Shown here: piece after piece, positions 6,982 through 14,483 of the stretch | Layout of the letters: each line of letters opens with the position of its first letter | How positions within the stretch are numbered: position 1 is the stretch's first letter | From: Lentisphaeria bacterium | Lineage (GTDB): Bacteria > Verrucomicrobiota > Lentisphaeria > JABSQK01 > UBA12247 | DNA: 17,011 bases | Direction: 5' to 3' | NCBI GenBank assembly: GCA_003477185.1 | Contig: DMTJ01000403.1 | Span: 1 to 17,011 of the forward strand | The notes under the pieces: model-generated | Database searches by the model: none | Told to the model about the DNA's origin: nothing | What the model saw: only the letters and a program-made list of their open reading frames with translations | Position numbers and translations under genes: made by a program

Positions 6982-7619
6982 TGGGAACGCGTTTCTATCT
7001 TTACAGTCTCATGCTTTTGTGCTTGGGTGGTTATCTGCTGGCAGAGTGGAAGGGGATCTCTTTCTCTTCGTTCAATGTGGCAACCGATGCCAAAATTAGG
7101 CAAGCTCTGGCTCGTGTCGATAGCCTGCAGAAGGATCGAGTACGGTACATCCAGATTCACAATCAGGAGTTGGAGAAACGGCAGCAGTTGCAGGGGATGA
7201 CCGCCGGCCTCTGGCTCGAGACGACACGAATTCCGACGAACATCATCCAGAAGGAGTTGGACCAAATGGCAAGACGGTCTGAGCTGGATCTTGGTAAGCT
7301 TGGTGCGCCACGTGAAATCGAGCTGAGTTCCAACATCCGTGCGGTCGATATTTCAGTGCAGTGCACGACGAACATTGAGGCGTTTGCCAAGTTCACGCAT
7401 GCTATCGATGGTCACACCCCCATTCTGTTCTGGGAAAGCTGCCACATTCGCCCTAAGGATTTGAAGAACCCGGTAGAGCTGACCGTGAAGGGGAAGATTC
7501 GGGCGCTGGTGTTGACCAAAGCTGCCCAGGAATATCTGAACGAAGCAGTCGGGGCCGAGGCGATTCTGAGTGTGGGGGAAGAAGCTGAAGTGACGAATCC
7601 GGAGGGGGTACTCCCGTGA
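6981..7619 (+). CDS. GspM/PilO-like inner-membrane assembly protein
   Basis: This 212-residue protein has one N-terminal transmembrane helix (about residues 5-22), a predicted coiled-coil stretch rich in Leu/Arg/Glu (about 38-75), and a periplasmic alpha/beta domain (about 85-180). That is the layout of GspM and PilO, which pair with GspL/PilN to hold the secretion platform. The domain has the expected strand-helix pattern (SNIRAVDISVQCT, then IEAFAKFTHAIDGHTPILFWESC). Sequence motifs for this family are poor, so the call depends on topology and gene order. The start shares one base with the previous stop, and the stop overlaps the next gene by 4 bases (GTGA), consistent with translational coupling of L, M and C subunits that work in a fixed ratio. 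Confidence 0.72.
   Translation: MGTRFYLYSLMLLCLGGYLLAEWKGISFSSFNVATDAKIRQALARVDSLQKDRVRYIQIHNQELEKRQQLQGMTAGLWLETTRIPTNIIQKELDQMARRSELDLGKLGAPREIELSSNIRAVDISVQCTTNIEAFAKFTHAIDGHTPILFWESCHIRPKDLKNPVELTVKGKIRALVLTKAAQEYLNEAVGAEAILSVGEEAEVTNPEGVLP
7601..7608 (+). promoter_or_regulatory. Ribosome binding site for a GTG start
   Basis: GGAGGGGG lies 7 bases before GTG 7616 and supports this non-ATG start of the GspC-like gene, which overlaps the previous stop. Confidence 0.8.
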
Positions 7620-8518
7620 AGCACGCACTCTTATTGGTAAACATCGTGCTGCTTGTGGCTGGTGTCTTGCTGACCCAGAAGTTTCTTTCATTCCGCGACA
7701 CGTTTAATGATGGCCCTCGTGTCGTGTTGCCGGAAGCGCCGCCAGATCCGGCGCTTGCGGAAGCTCCGGGCAGCCTCGCAGCGCAGGCTGGCCCTTTGCC
7801 ATTATCTCACCGTCGCGTCATTCATAGCAACAACCTCTTTCATCCGGATCGTCGCTGGAGTCCGGTCTTCCTTGAGCCAGACTTGGTCGTGGTGACTGAA
7901 CCAGAGACAGAAGACGAGCTCGAGGCCACGTTTGACTTGATAAGTATCGCGAATTGGAACGGCATTCGTTTGGCGAACATCGCAGCGACTCAGAACACCA
8001 AGCCTGCGTCGCGGAGTCGGATCCCATCGAAGGTTGCCGCGCTGAAGAGTCGTATTAGGTCGTCTAGGGCGCCGTCACGCAGTAAGGCCAAGGACAATGG
8101 CCGCGGCAAAATTTACAAGTTAGGCGACTACGTCAAAGGGACGCGATTTCGCGTGGTCGAAATAGGCTTTGGGCACGTCAAGCTCAAAAAGAAGGGAGAA
8201 GACCCCTTGATTCTGTCGCTGAACCGCGGTGACGAGGCCAGCTCTCAGCGCTATGCGCGAGCTGGCAAGGACGCCAAGACCAGGGCGGACGCCGCTAAGC
8301 GTGACGCCGCCAAGGCAGCCGCTCTTGCCAGACCCAAGACTACGAAACCAAAGACGGTGCCGAAGAAGGAGCCAGCGAAGGTGAAGAGTACACCGCCTCC
8401 GCCTCCGCCTCCGCCTCCAGTTCCGGCACCGGCCGCCGGTTCAAAGCTTACTCCGGCAAGTCCCACATCCGGCTCCGGAACTCGGATGAGTCGCTCCGTT
8501 CCCTCCTTAAAACGTTGA
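7616..8518 (+). CDS. GspC/PilP-like protein with proline/lysine-rich tail
   Basis: This 300-residue protein would connect the inner-membrane platform to the secretin. It has a transmembrane helix at the N-terminus (about residues 4-20), a Pro/Ala linker, and the motif NNLFHPDRRW at about 72-81, which matches the RNxFxPDRR segment of GspC. A compact domain follows at about 165-205 (IYKLGDYVKGTRFRVVEIGFGHVKLKKKG), similar to the homology-region domain of GspC and PilP. After about residue 207 the protein becomes low-complexity: Ala/Lys/Arg repeats, then nine prolines, then a Ser/Pro tail. A PDZ domain, found in classical GspC, is absent. GTG 7616 is supported by GGAGGGGG. The stop is followed by 27 bases before gspD. 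Confidence 0.75.
   Translation: MKHALLLVNIVLLVAGVLLTQKFLSFRDTFNDGPRVVLPEAPPDPALAEAPGSLAAQAGPLPLSHRRVIHSNNLFHPDRRWSPVFLEPDLVVVTEPETEDELEATFDLISIANWNGIRLANIAATQNTKPASRSRIPSKVAALKSRIRSSRAPSRSKAKDNGRGKIYKLGDYVKGTRFRVVEIGFGHVKLKKKGEDPLILSLNRGDEASSQRYARAGKDAKTRADAAKRDAAKAAALARPKTTKPKTVPKKEPAKVKSTPPPPPPPPPVPAPAAGSKLTPASPTSGSGTRMSRSVPSLKR
8393..8416 (+). repeat. Hexanucleotide tandem repeat (CCGCCT x4)
   Basis: Four exact copies of CCGCCT encode eight of the nine consecutive prolines in the tail of the GspC-like protein. A gain or loss of one unit would add or remove two prolines without a frameshift. Confidence 0.95.
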
Positions 8519-8533
8519 TTTAGTGCTTGTAAA

Positions 8534-8538
8534 AAGGA
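8534..8538 (+). promoter_or_regulatory. Ribosome binding site deciding the gspD start
   Basis: AAGGA lies 7 bases before ATG 8546. The frame also has a TTG at 8543, but the ATG has the better codon and spacing. Confidence 0.7.
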
Positions 8539-8545
8539 TTGTTTG

Positions 8546-10975
8546 ATGGCTAAAATAGATGCAAATAGGTGCCGGTTTCTGGCAATGGCAGGAGCCTTCG
8601 TGGCGCTGCTGCTGCTTAGCGGGTGCGAGACTACAATGCCGAACACGGCATGGCCGTGGAAGAAGGCGGAGGCGACGTTAGTCGAGCCAGTTGTTCCAAA
8701 AGACTACGATCCTTTGGAACTGGATTTGGGCGAACGTGTTGAAGGTACGGAAATGTTTGCAGAAGGTGAGGCATTGAGTGCGCTTCCTGTGTCTGAGCCG
8801 CTCGCTGGGCAGGTCGTGCTGCCTATTCGCGAGGGAGCAGACCCAGTCGCGCCATCGACCGCAGAGCCTTACAGTTTGGCCGATGACCTGACTCAGGAGG
8901 TGGAGAACCCCAATGAGTTGCTGGAAGTGCAACTGAATCTGGACGGCGAAGACCTGATCACCGTGATTCAGATGTTCTCCTACCTTCTTGGCGAGAAGAT
9001 GGAAACGGAAGAAGTCGCTCCTGAAGATGGCGTGCCGCTGGAAGACGCGGTGCCAGAGCCAGAACTCACCCCGGTGCCTCTCGATGAAGACCAATTTGAC
9101 GATGGGGAAGAGTTCTATCTCCCGCCGCTGGATGTGAAGCCCTTCCCGTACTACCTGGACCCCGGGGTTTCTGGATCGGTGAACTTCGTGATGGAAACTG
9201 AAATGACGCGCAAGGAAGTGTGGAAGCTGTTTCAGTACATCCTCTGGCTTTCCGGGGCCTACATTTCCCGCAAAGAGGGATACGTGCAGATCATGCCCAT
9301 CGCTAAGATGCCGAAGGAATTTCAGCTGTTCAATCCTACGCCGGACCCGCAACCGAACGTGCATGTCGAAATGATTCGCATCTACAACCTCACGGCTTCG
9401 GAACTGGCTGGCATGATTCAACCGTACATGACAGATGGGGCGACCGCCACGCCGGTGCAACACCTCAACAGCTTAATGATTGTTGAAACCCCAAGCAACA
9501 TTGTCAAGATCCGAGAACTGATTCGGCAACTGGACGTGCTGGGAGAGACTACCTGGCCGCAGATTGCCATTCAATGCCGCAGCGTGGAAGCGAGTATAAT
9601 TCTTGAAGAGCTGCGCCAAATTCTTCCGGTCATTGGTTTTGGCAATGTGACCAGCGATCAGGGGGATGGCCGGAGCGTCAAGATCATCGCCATGGAGCGC
9701 ATGCAGGTGCTGCTGGCGTCTGCGCCCACCCGTGAAGTGCTGGCCGAGATTCGCCGCTGGGTCGATGTGCTCGATCGCGAAGACACTCGTGAGCAGGAAC
9801 GCATCTATTTCTACCCGGTGAAGTACAATCCAGCCGAGGATCTCTCGGACCTTATTGGGGTGTTCTTTACCCAGACCAGCAGCTCTGCCTCACGGAGCCC
9901 GTCATCCTCGACCACGTCGACCAACAACAGCGCATCCGCGACCAGCAGCAACGCCACTCCGGCATCTCGTCGTGTGTCTGCCTCCCGCCGTAGCAGCAGT
10001 TCTGACGAGCGCCCCGAGACCATTTTCGATGTGCCAGTCACTTTGTTCGCCGATGGCCCGCATAATCGGCTGATCATCAGGACCACGCCGCGCGCGTACG
10101 CCATGGTGAAGGCGCTGCTCGTTCGCTTAGATACGCCGCCGCTGCAGGTGTTGGTGCAGGCTCTCATTGCAGAGATCACTCTCACCAAGAATACCCAATA
10201 CGGCTTTCGCCTTGCCGCCTTGCAGCAGCTTAGCGAGTTTGGCCTGGAAGGCTCACTTGGTGCCCAAGAAGAGCTGGGAAGTCCGTTCTACAGTCTTCGT
10301 TTCGGGCCACAGACGGATGCCACGAACGCAGCCCCGACCAGCGCCTTAACCGAAGACGGTCATCTATTCTCCTTCATTCAGGCCGTCGCAGGTGAAGCCA
10401 ATACTCGCGTGCTCTTCGCGCCACAGATCATCGCCAAGAGTGATCATTCGGCGAGCATCAATGTGGGCCGAAGCGTGCCGATTTTGACCGGCACCACCAC
10501 CAATACCAGTAGCGTGGCGGTAACCAGTAGCGTGCAGTATCAGGACACCGGTATCATCCTCGAGGTCACCCCGCATATCACAGCCAACAAGCTGGTGACG
10601 CTGGAGATCTCGCAGCAGGTATCGCAGGCGCTGGATGCTGCTACTGATGCAAGTATCCGCTCCCCGACTATTCGCAATCGTACGTTGAATACCTCCTTGG
10701 TTCTTCGCGATGGCGAGACGGTGATGCTCGGTGGGATGATTTCCTCGTCCGTAACTGACACCCACGAAGGCATGCCATGGGTAAAGGACCTACCAATTCT
10801 CGGCAAGTTTGTGAGTTCTCGCAAGAAAGGTCTGGACCGTGAGGAGCTGTTGCTGCTGATCAATGTGAAGGTTATTGACTTGGAAAGTGACCTGGATGGC
10901 ATGGTTCGGCGCTATCAGAGTGCGATGAAGGCGATCTACGATGATCTGGAAGCGCCAGTTTTCGAAGCGAAATAG
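8546..10975 (+). CDS. gspD: Type II secretion/type IV pilus secretin (GspD-like lipoprotein)
   Basis: This is the outer-membrane gated ring through which folded exoproteins or pili pass. It has 809 residues, long for a secretin. A lipoprotein signal ends in LLLLSGC with the lipid-modified Cys27. Next come an N0-like domain split by an acidic insert (about residues 152-189), N1/N2-type repeats (about 265-430), a Ser/Thr-rich insert at about 443-491, an N3 domain (about 495-550), and the secretin core (about 530-780). The core shows the signature VPILTG, SSVQYQDTGIILEVTPHIT and the late GKFVSSRKKGLDREELLLLINV. The lipoprotein signal suggests that the secretin may need no separate pilotin. It lies between GspC-like and GspE genes and ends 6 bases before gspE. 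Confidence 0.93.
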   Translation: MAKIDANRCRFLAMAGAFVALLLLSGCETTMPNTAWPWKKAEATLVEPVVPKDYDPLELDLGERVEGTEMFAEGEALSALPVSEPLAGQVVLPIREGADPVAPSTAEPYSLADDLTQEVENPNELLEVQLNLDGEDLITVIQMFSYLLGEKMETEEVAPEDGVPLEDAVPEPELTPVPLDEDQFDDGEEFYLPPLDVKPFPYYLDPGVSGSVNFVMETEMTRKEVWKLFQYILWLSGAYISRKEGYVQIMPIAKMPKEFQLFNPTPDPQPNVHVEMIRIYNLTASELAGMIQPYMTDGATATPVQHLNSLMIVETPSNIVKIRELIRQLDVLGETTWPQIAIQCRSVEASIILEELRQILPVIGFGNVTSDQGDGRSVKIIAMERMQVLLASAPTREVLAEIRRWVDVLDREDTREQERIYFYPVKYNPAEDLSDLIGVFFTQTSSSASRSPSSSTTSTNNSASATSSNATPASRRVSASRRSSSSDERPETIFDVPVTLFADGPHNRLIIRTTPRAYAMVKALLVRLDTPPLQVLVQALIAEITLTKNTQYGFRLAALQQLSEFGLEGSLGAQEELGSPFYSLRFGPQTDATNAAPTSALTEDGHLFSFIQAVAGEANTRVLFAPQIIAKSDHSASINVGRSVPILTGTTTNTSSVAVTSSVQYQDTGIILEVTPHITANKLVTLEISQQVSQALDAATDASIRSPTIRNRTLNTSLVLRDGETVMLGGMISSSVTDTHEGMPWVKDLPILGKFVSSRKKGLDREELLLLINVKVIDLESDLDGMVRRYQSAMKAIYDDLEAPVFEAK

Positions 10976-10981
10976 ACTACA

Positions 10982-12646
10982 ATGGATCCAGAAAACGAAG
11001 CGACACAAGAGATTGCGGGGCCTCATGCTGGCGGCCGGCTGACGGGTGCAATTGAGGACTATCTGGCATCGATTCAGGAGCATCTGTCGGCGGCACTGGG
11101 CAGCAGCGAGGCGCTGACTGGCTTCCAGCCAATGATGGAGTGGGATCTTTGTACGCGTGGACGTCTCTCTGAAGCTGACATCATTCAGGCGTATGCATCG
11201 GCTACGCCGCTGAATATCCTAGATGATGAGGAACTGGAACTTCCGGAGCGTTTTCCAGACGTGACCGTAGATTATTTGCGCGACAATCTTTGTGTGCCAG
11301 TATCTTGGGACAACGAGAGCGTGCTGCTTGCTGTCGCTACACCGTATTCCGTGGGCGCGCTGGCCTATCAATGGCAACACATGATGGGGCGCAAAGCCCG
11401 ATTCTCATTCGCGCTGCGTAGTCATATCGAGAGAATTCTCGACTCCACCTACGCAGAGCAGGAGACTGACGGCCTGCTTGAAGCAGGCGTGGATGATATT
11501 CAGGCCCAGATCAACGAAGCCCCGATCATCCGCTTGGTGAACGACTTGTTTGCGCGCTCGCTGGAAATCGGAGCCAGTGACATTCACGTGGAGCCAGCAG
11601 AGCATGAGTTGGCCATTCGTTTCCGCGTGGATGGTGTCCTGCACACGGAGATGACACCTCCGCTTGCGAACTACCAGGCCATTGCCGGCCGGATCAAGCT
11701 CGTCGGTGGCCTCAATATCGCAGAGCGTCGTCTGCCGCAGGACGGTCGTACCGAGCATCAGGTTGGCCGGGCTAAAATTGACGTCCGTATTAGTACCTTG
11801 CCTTCTATTCATGGGGAGAGCATCGTGATGCGTATTCTGCGCAAGGATGTCAGTACCTTTTCACTTGACAATGTCGGGATGGGGAAAGAGTTGCAAGTGC
11901 GGTTTCGCAGCCTGATCGCGCTGCCGTATGGCATGATTTTGGTGGTGGGACCTACTGGTAGCGGTAAGACGACCTCTCTGTATTGCGCGTTGAACATCCT
12001 GAACTCGGATGAGAAGAAGATTATCACTGTGGAGGACCCCGTTGAGTATCAGATTAGTGGGGTCACTCAGATGCAGGTTCGTGCTTCGATTGGCCTGACG
12101 TTTGCCGCCGGGCTGCGATCGATCGTGCGCCAGGACCCAGATATCATTCTGGTCGGCGAAATTCGTGATAAAGAAACTGCGGAGATAGCAATTCACGCTG
12201 CCCTCACCGGGCATCTCGTGCTCAGCACGCTGCATACCAATGACGCTACTGGTGCCATCAGCCGGCTTGTGGATATGGGGGTTGAACCGTTCTTAATCGC
12301 CTCCGCGCTCGTGGGGGTCGTGTCGCAGCGATTGGTTCGCAAAATCTGTGGGGCATGCGAAGGCTCAGGAAGAGCGATGGAACAGACGCCACAGGGGATG
12401 AAGGAGCGGAACTGCCGGACCTGTTCTGGAAAGGGCCTATCCGGCCGAATGGGGATTTTTGAGTTTCTGCCGATCGATGATGAGGTTCGTCGCTCTGCGA
12501 TGCGTGGAGATGACAACGCCACGCTGGGTGCGATCGCGCGTAAGAACGGCATGAAGACCTTGCGTGAGGATGGCCAAGCAAAGGCAGACCAAGGGCTCAC
12601 CACCCATGCGGAGATTGCGGCAGTCTGTCAGATGGACGCTGTATGA
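10982..12646 (+). CDS. gspE: Type II secretion/type IV pilus assembly ATPase (GspE/PilB family)
   Basis: This hexameric cytosolic ATPase drives pseudopilus or pilus assembly. Its 554 residues match the family. An N-terminal T2SSE_N-like domain lies at about 60-150. The Walker A motif is GPTGSGKTT at 323-331 with Lys329, followed by the Asp box (TVEDPVEYQ), the Walker B-type DPDIILVGEIRDKETAE with Glu393, and the His box STLHTNDA. A tetracysteine zinc site is complete: Cys456, Cys459, Cys478 and Cys481 (CGAC and CRTC). This site, together with the neighbours, points to GspE or PilB rather than PilT. The start ATG 10982 has little Shine-Dalgarno sequence and probably relies on coupling to gspD 6 bases upstream. 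The stop overlaps mutT by 4 bases. No gspF follows. Confidence 0.95.
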   Translation: MDPENEATQEIAGPHAGGRLTGAIEDYLASIQEHLSAALGSSEALTGFQPMMEWDLCTRGRLSEADIIQAYASATPLNILDDEELELPERFPDVTVDYLRDNLCVPVSWDNESVLLAVATPYSVGALAYQWQHMMGRKARFSFALRSHIERILDSTYAEQETDGLLEAGVDDIQAQINEAPIIRLVNDLFARSLEIGASDIHVEPAEHELAIRFRVDGVLHTEMTPPLANYQAIAGRIKLVGGLNIAERRLPQDGRTEHQVGRAKIDVRISTLPSIHGESIVMRILRKDVSTFSLDNVGMGKELQVRFRSLIALPYGMILVVGPTGSGKTTSLYCALNILNSDEKKIITVEDPVEYQISGVTQMQVRASIGLTFAAGLRSIVRQDPDIILVGEIRDKETAEIAIHAALTGHLVLSTLHTNDATGAISRLVDMGVEPFLIASALVGVVSQRLVRKICGACEGSGRAMEQTPQGMKERNCRTCSGKGLSGRMGIFEFLPIDDEVRRSAMRGDDNATLGAIARKNGMKTLREDGQAKADQGLTTHAEIAAVCQMDAV

Positions 12647-13071
12647 CCACGCCGTGTGCCACGACCGCGCCAGCGCCGTTGGTGGTCGTCGCTGGTGCTG
12701 TGATCGCTCAAGGACGTGTTTTAGCAACGCGGCGAGCGACAGGTACCTTGGCCGGTCTCTGGGAGTTTCCCGGCGGGAAGCCGGAACCAGGCGAATCGCC
12801 GCAGGAGTGTATTGAGCGCGAGCTGATGGAAGAGCTTGGGATCACGGTCCGAGCTGAGTCGTTCCTAGCGCGAAACGTGCATGCTTATGAGGCAGTCTCT
12901 ATCTCGCTGTCGCTCTACGTCGTGACCGTCCTCGGCGGTAGCCCGGAATTACGTGAGCATGATCAATCCCGCTGGCTGGCCGGCGACGAGCTGCACTCCC
13001 TATGCTGGGCACCTGCTGATATTCCCTTGCTAGAGGCTGTTGGTCGGGTACTTGCCGCGCCCCCAGCCTGA
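12643..13071 (+). CDS. mutT: MutT-family Nudix hydrolase (8-oxo-dGTP diphosphatase-like)
   Basis: This 142-residue cytosolic hydrolase is of the type that removes oxidised nucleotides such as 8-oxo-dGTP before they enter DNA. The Nudix box is intact at residues 45-67 and fits GX5EX7REUXEEXGU exactly, with Arg59, Glu60, Glu63 and Glu64 as metal-binding residues. Before it lies the MutT-like VVAGAVIAQGRVLATRR and LAGLWEFPGGK. After it come YEAVSISLSLYVV and a conserved Trp (SRWLAGDEL). The substrate is inferred from the MutT-style flanks. ATG 12643 overlaps the gspE stop (ATGA), so translation is likely coupled, although the function has no obvious link to secretion. Followed by 29 bases and then the peroxidase gene. 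Confidence 0.93.
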   Translation: MTTPCATTAPAPLVVVAGAVIAQGRVLATRRATGTLAGLWEFPGGKPEPGESPQECIERELMEELGITVRAESFLARNVHAYEAVSISLSLYVVTVLGGSPELREHDQSRWLAGDELHSLCWAPADIPLLEAVGRVLAAPPA

Positions 13072-13100
13072 CCTTTCCCCACTTACTCGGATCGACCGCC

Positions 13101-13655
13101 ATGTCCTCACGCAGTTTTTCGCTGTTCCTCGTCTTGATTGGGCTCTGCGCCATGGCGCGGGAAGCCAGCTTATATGACCACTCAGTGGAATACATCACTG
13201 GCGAGAAAACCACGTTGGGCGAGCACAAGGGCAAGGTCTTGCTGATCGTGAACGTTGCCAGCAAGTGCGGGCTCACCAAGCAATATACGCAGCTGCAGAA
13301 GCTGCACGAGACCTACGCTGCGCGAGGGTTGGTGGTGCTGGGGTTTCCCTGCAATCAGTTTGGCAAGCAGGAACCTGGCACCCTTGCAGAGATTCAAGAA
13401 TTTTGCGTGAGCAATTTTTCGGTCGCGTTCCCGCTGTACGCCAAGATCGAGGTGAATGGTGAGAACGCTCATCCGCTCTACAAGCAGCTGAAGGCAACAG
13501 GCGGGCCAGAGGCTATTCGCTGGAACTTCGAGAAGTTTCTTGTGGGGACGGACGGCGTGGTGCTTAAGCGCTTTGCCCCGCACCAGGCTCCGAATAACGC
13601 GGCCATAATTGCTGCGCTTGAAGCTGCGTTACCCATGCCCGTTGGGCAGAAGTAG
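13101..13655 (+). CDS. Exported glutathione peroxidase-family thiol peroxidase
   Basis: This 184-residue enzyme reduces peroxides with a thiol donor. Catalytic features are the peroxidatic Cys56 in NVASKCGLTKQY, the Gln86 segment GFPCNQFGKQEPG, and the Trp141-Asn142 pair in RWNFEKFLV, giving a Cys-Gln-Trp-Asn set. Further cysteines, Cys84 and Cys102, could serve as resolving partners in a thioredoxin-type cycle. The N-terminus (MSSRSFSLFLVLIGLCAMA) looks like a signal peptide with an AMA cleavage site at 17-19, so the enzyme is probably periplasmic. Many bacterial relatives lack such a signal. It sits after mutT with 29 bases between. Both genes concern oxidative damage. It converges with the response regulator gene, 15 bases between stops. 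Confidence 0.94.
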   Translation: MSSRSFSLFLVLIGLCAMAREASLYDHSVEYITGEKTTLGEHKGKVLLIVNVASKCGLTKQYTQLQKLHETYAARGLVVLGFPCNQFGKQEPGTLAEIQEFCVSNFSVAFPLYAKIEVNGENAHPLYKQLKATGGPEAIRWNFEKFLVGTDGVVLKRFAPHQAPNNAAIIAALEAALPMPVGQK

Positions 13656-13670
13656 AGACCCAGATTTTAG

Positions 13671-14483
13671 CTACGAGCTCTCAGGCCTTGAGACCTTGTC
13701 GATTTGGGGCATTACGACCGTTTCGTAGCAGTCTGGACAGACGCCATGGCTGACTTCAGCCTTTGAGTGACGCTGGATATACGAATCGACGCGATGCCAG
13801 AAATCCTTATCGTCGCGCACTTTGTGGCAGTAACTGCACATCGGGATAATGCCCTGCAACTGTTCGATTTCTTTCAGCGCCTGCTCTAGAGCTTCCACTT
13901 TCTCTTTGAGCTCGGTAGTCCGTTCCTCTACTCTGCTCTCCAGGTTTGCCACGTGCGCCCGGTTCTCAGCACCCAAATTCCATTTTGTGGTCAGTGCCAG
14001 TGCCATCTGCTGGATCGAAACAATGTCGATTGGCTTGCGCACGAACTGTAGGCGGTCGGACGTGCCTAGGCGATCCAGAATCTGCGTCCAATCATAGTCG
14101 CTATATGCGGTGCAGATCACGACTTCAAGATCTGGAAAGTGACTCCACATCTCGCTGACCGTGACGATCCCGTCCCAGCCTGGCGGCATGCGCACGTCGA
14201 TGAACGCGAGCGAAAATGGCTTGCCATCATGATGAGCCTGTTTGACCATTTCAAAGGCTTCCTGGCCCTGAAAAGCGTGCGACAGATCGTAGTGAATATT
14301 GGCTTCGATCCCGCCGTCGGCGGATTCCTCCCCCATGACTTCATCGAACAAGCTCTGGAGTTCATCTTCTTCGGGAGTATCAACAGGCGCGCTCAAGACC
14401 TTCTCGAAATCATCGTGAATCGATGGATTATCGTCCACAATCAGAATGCGATTATTCTGGGGGAGGTCGTCGCTCCTGGTCAT
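13671..14483 (-). CDS. Response regulator with receiver domain, coiled coil and Cys-rich tail
   Basis: This 270-residue protein should take phosphate from the kinase encoded just upstream. The receiver domain begins with RILIVDDNPSIH (acidic pair Asp17-Asp18). The phosphoacceptor is Asp96 in FIDVRMPPGWDG, followed by the Thr in VVICTAYSDYDW and the Lys in FVRKPID. The phosphoacceptor sits about 40 residues later than usual because of an acidic insert (about 34-66). A coiled coil covers about 180-208. The end carries two CxxC pairs (Cys216/219 and Cys249/252) around a WHRVDSYIQRH helix, a recurring tail in PVC and proteobacterial regulators that may bind metal. No DNA-binding domain is seen. 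The start overlaps the kinase stop by 4 bases. Confidence 0.92.
   Translation of the reverse strand: MTRSDDLPQNNRILIVDDNPSIHDDFEKVLSAPVDTPEEDELQSLFDEVMGEESADGGIEANIHYDLSHAFQGQEAFEMVKQAHHDGKPFSLAFIDVRMPPGWDGIVTVSEMWSHFPDLEVVICTAYSDYDWTQILDRLGTSDRLQFVRKPIDIVSIQQMALALTTKWNLGAENRAHVANLESRVEERTTELKEKVEALEQALKEIEQLQGIIPMCSYCHKVRDDKDFWHRVDSYIQRHSKAEVSHGVCPDCYETVVMPQIDKVSRPESS

Noticed and set aside
8678..9463. Minus-strand frame of 261 residues inside gspD
   Set aside because: His/Arg-rich composition is typical of an antisense shadow. The plus strand encodes a clear secretin.
13656..13700. Bidirectional terminator between the peroxidase and regulator genes
   Set aside because: Only a four-pair stem (CTCA/TGAG) and no T-run were seen.
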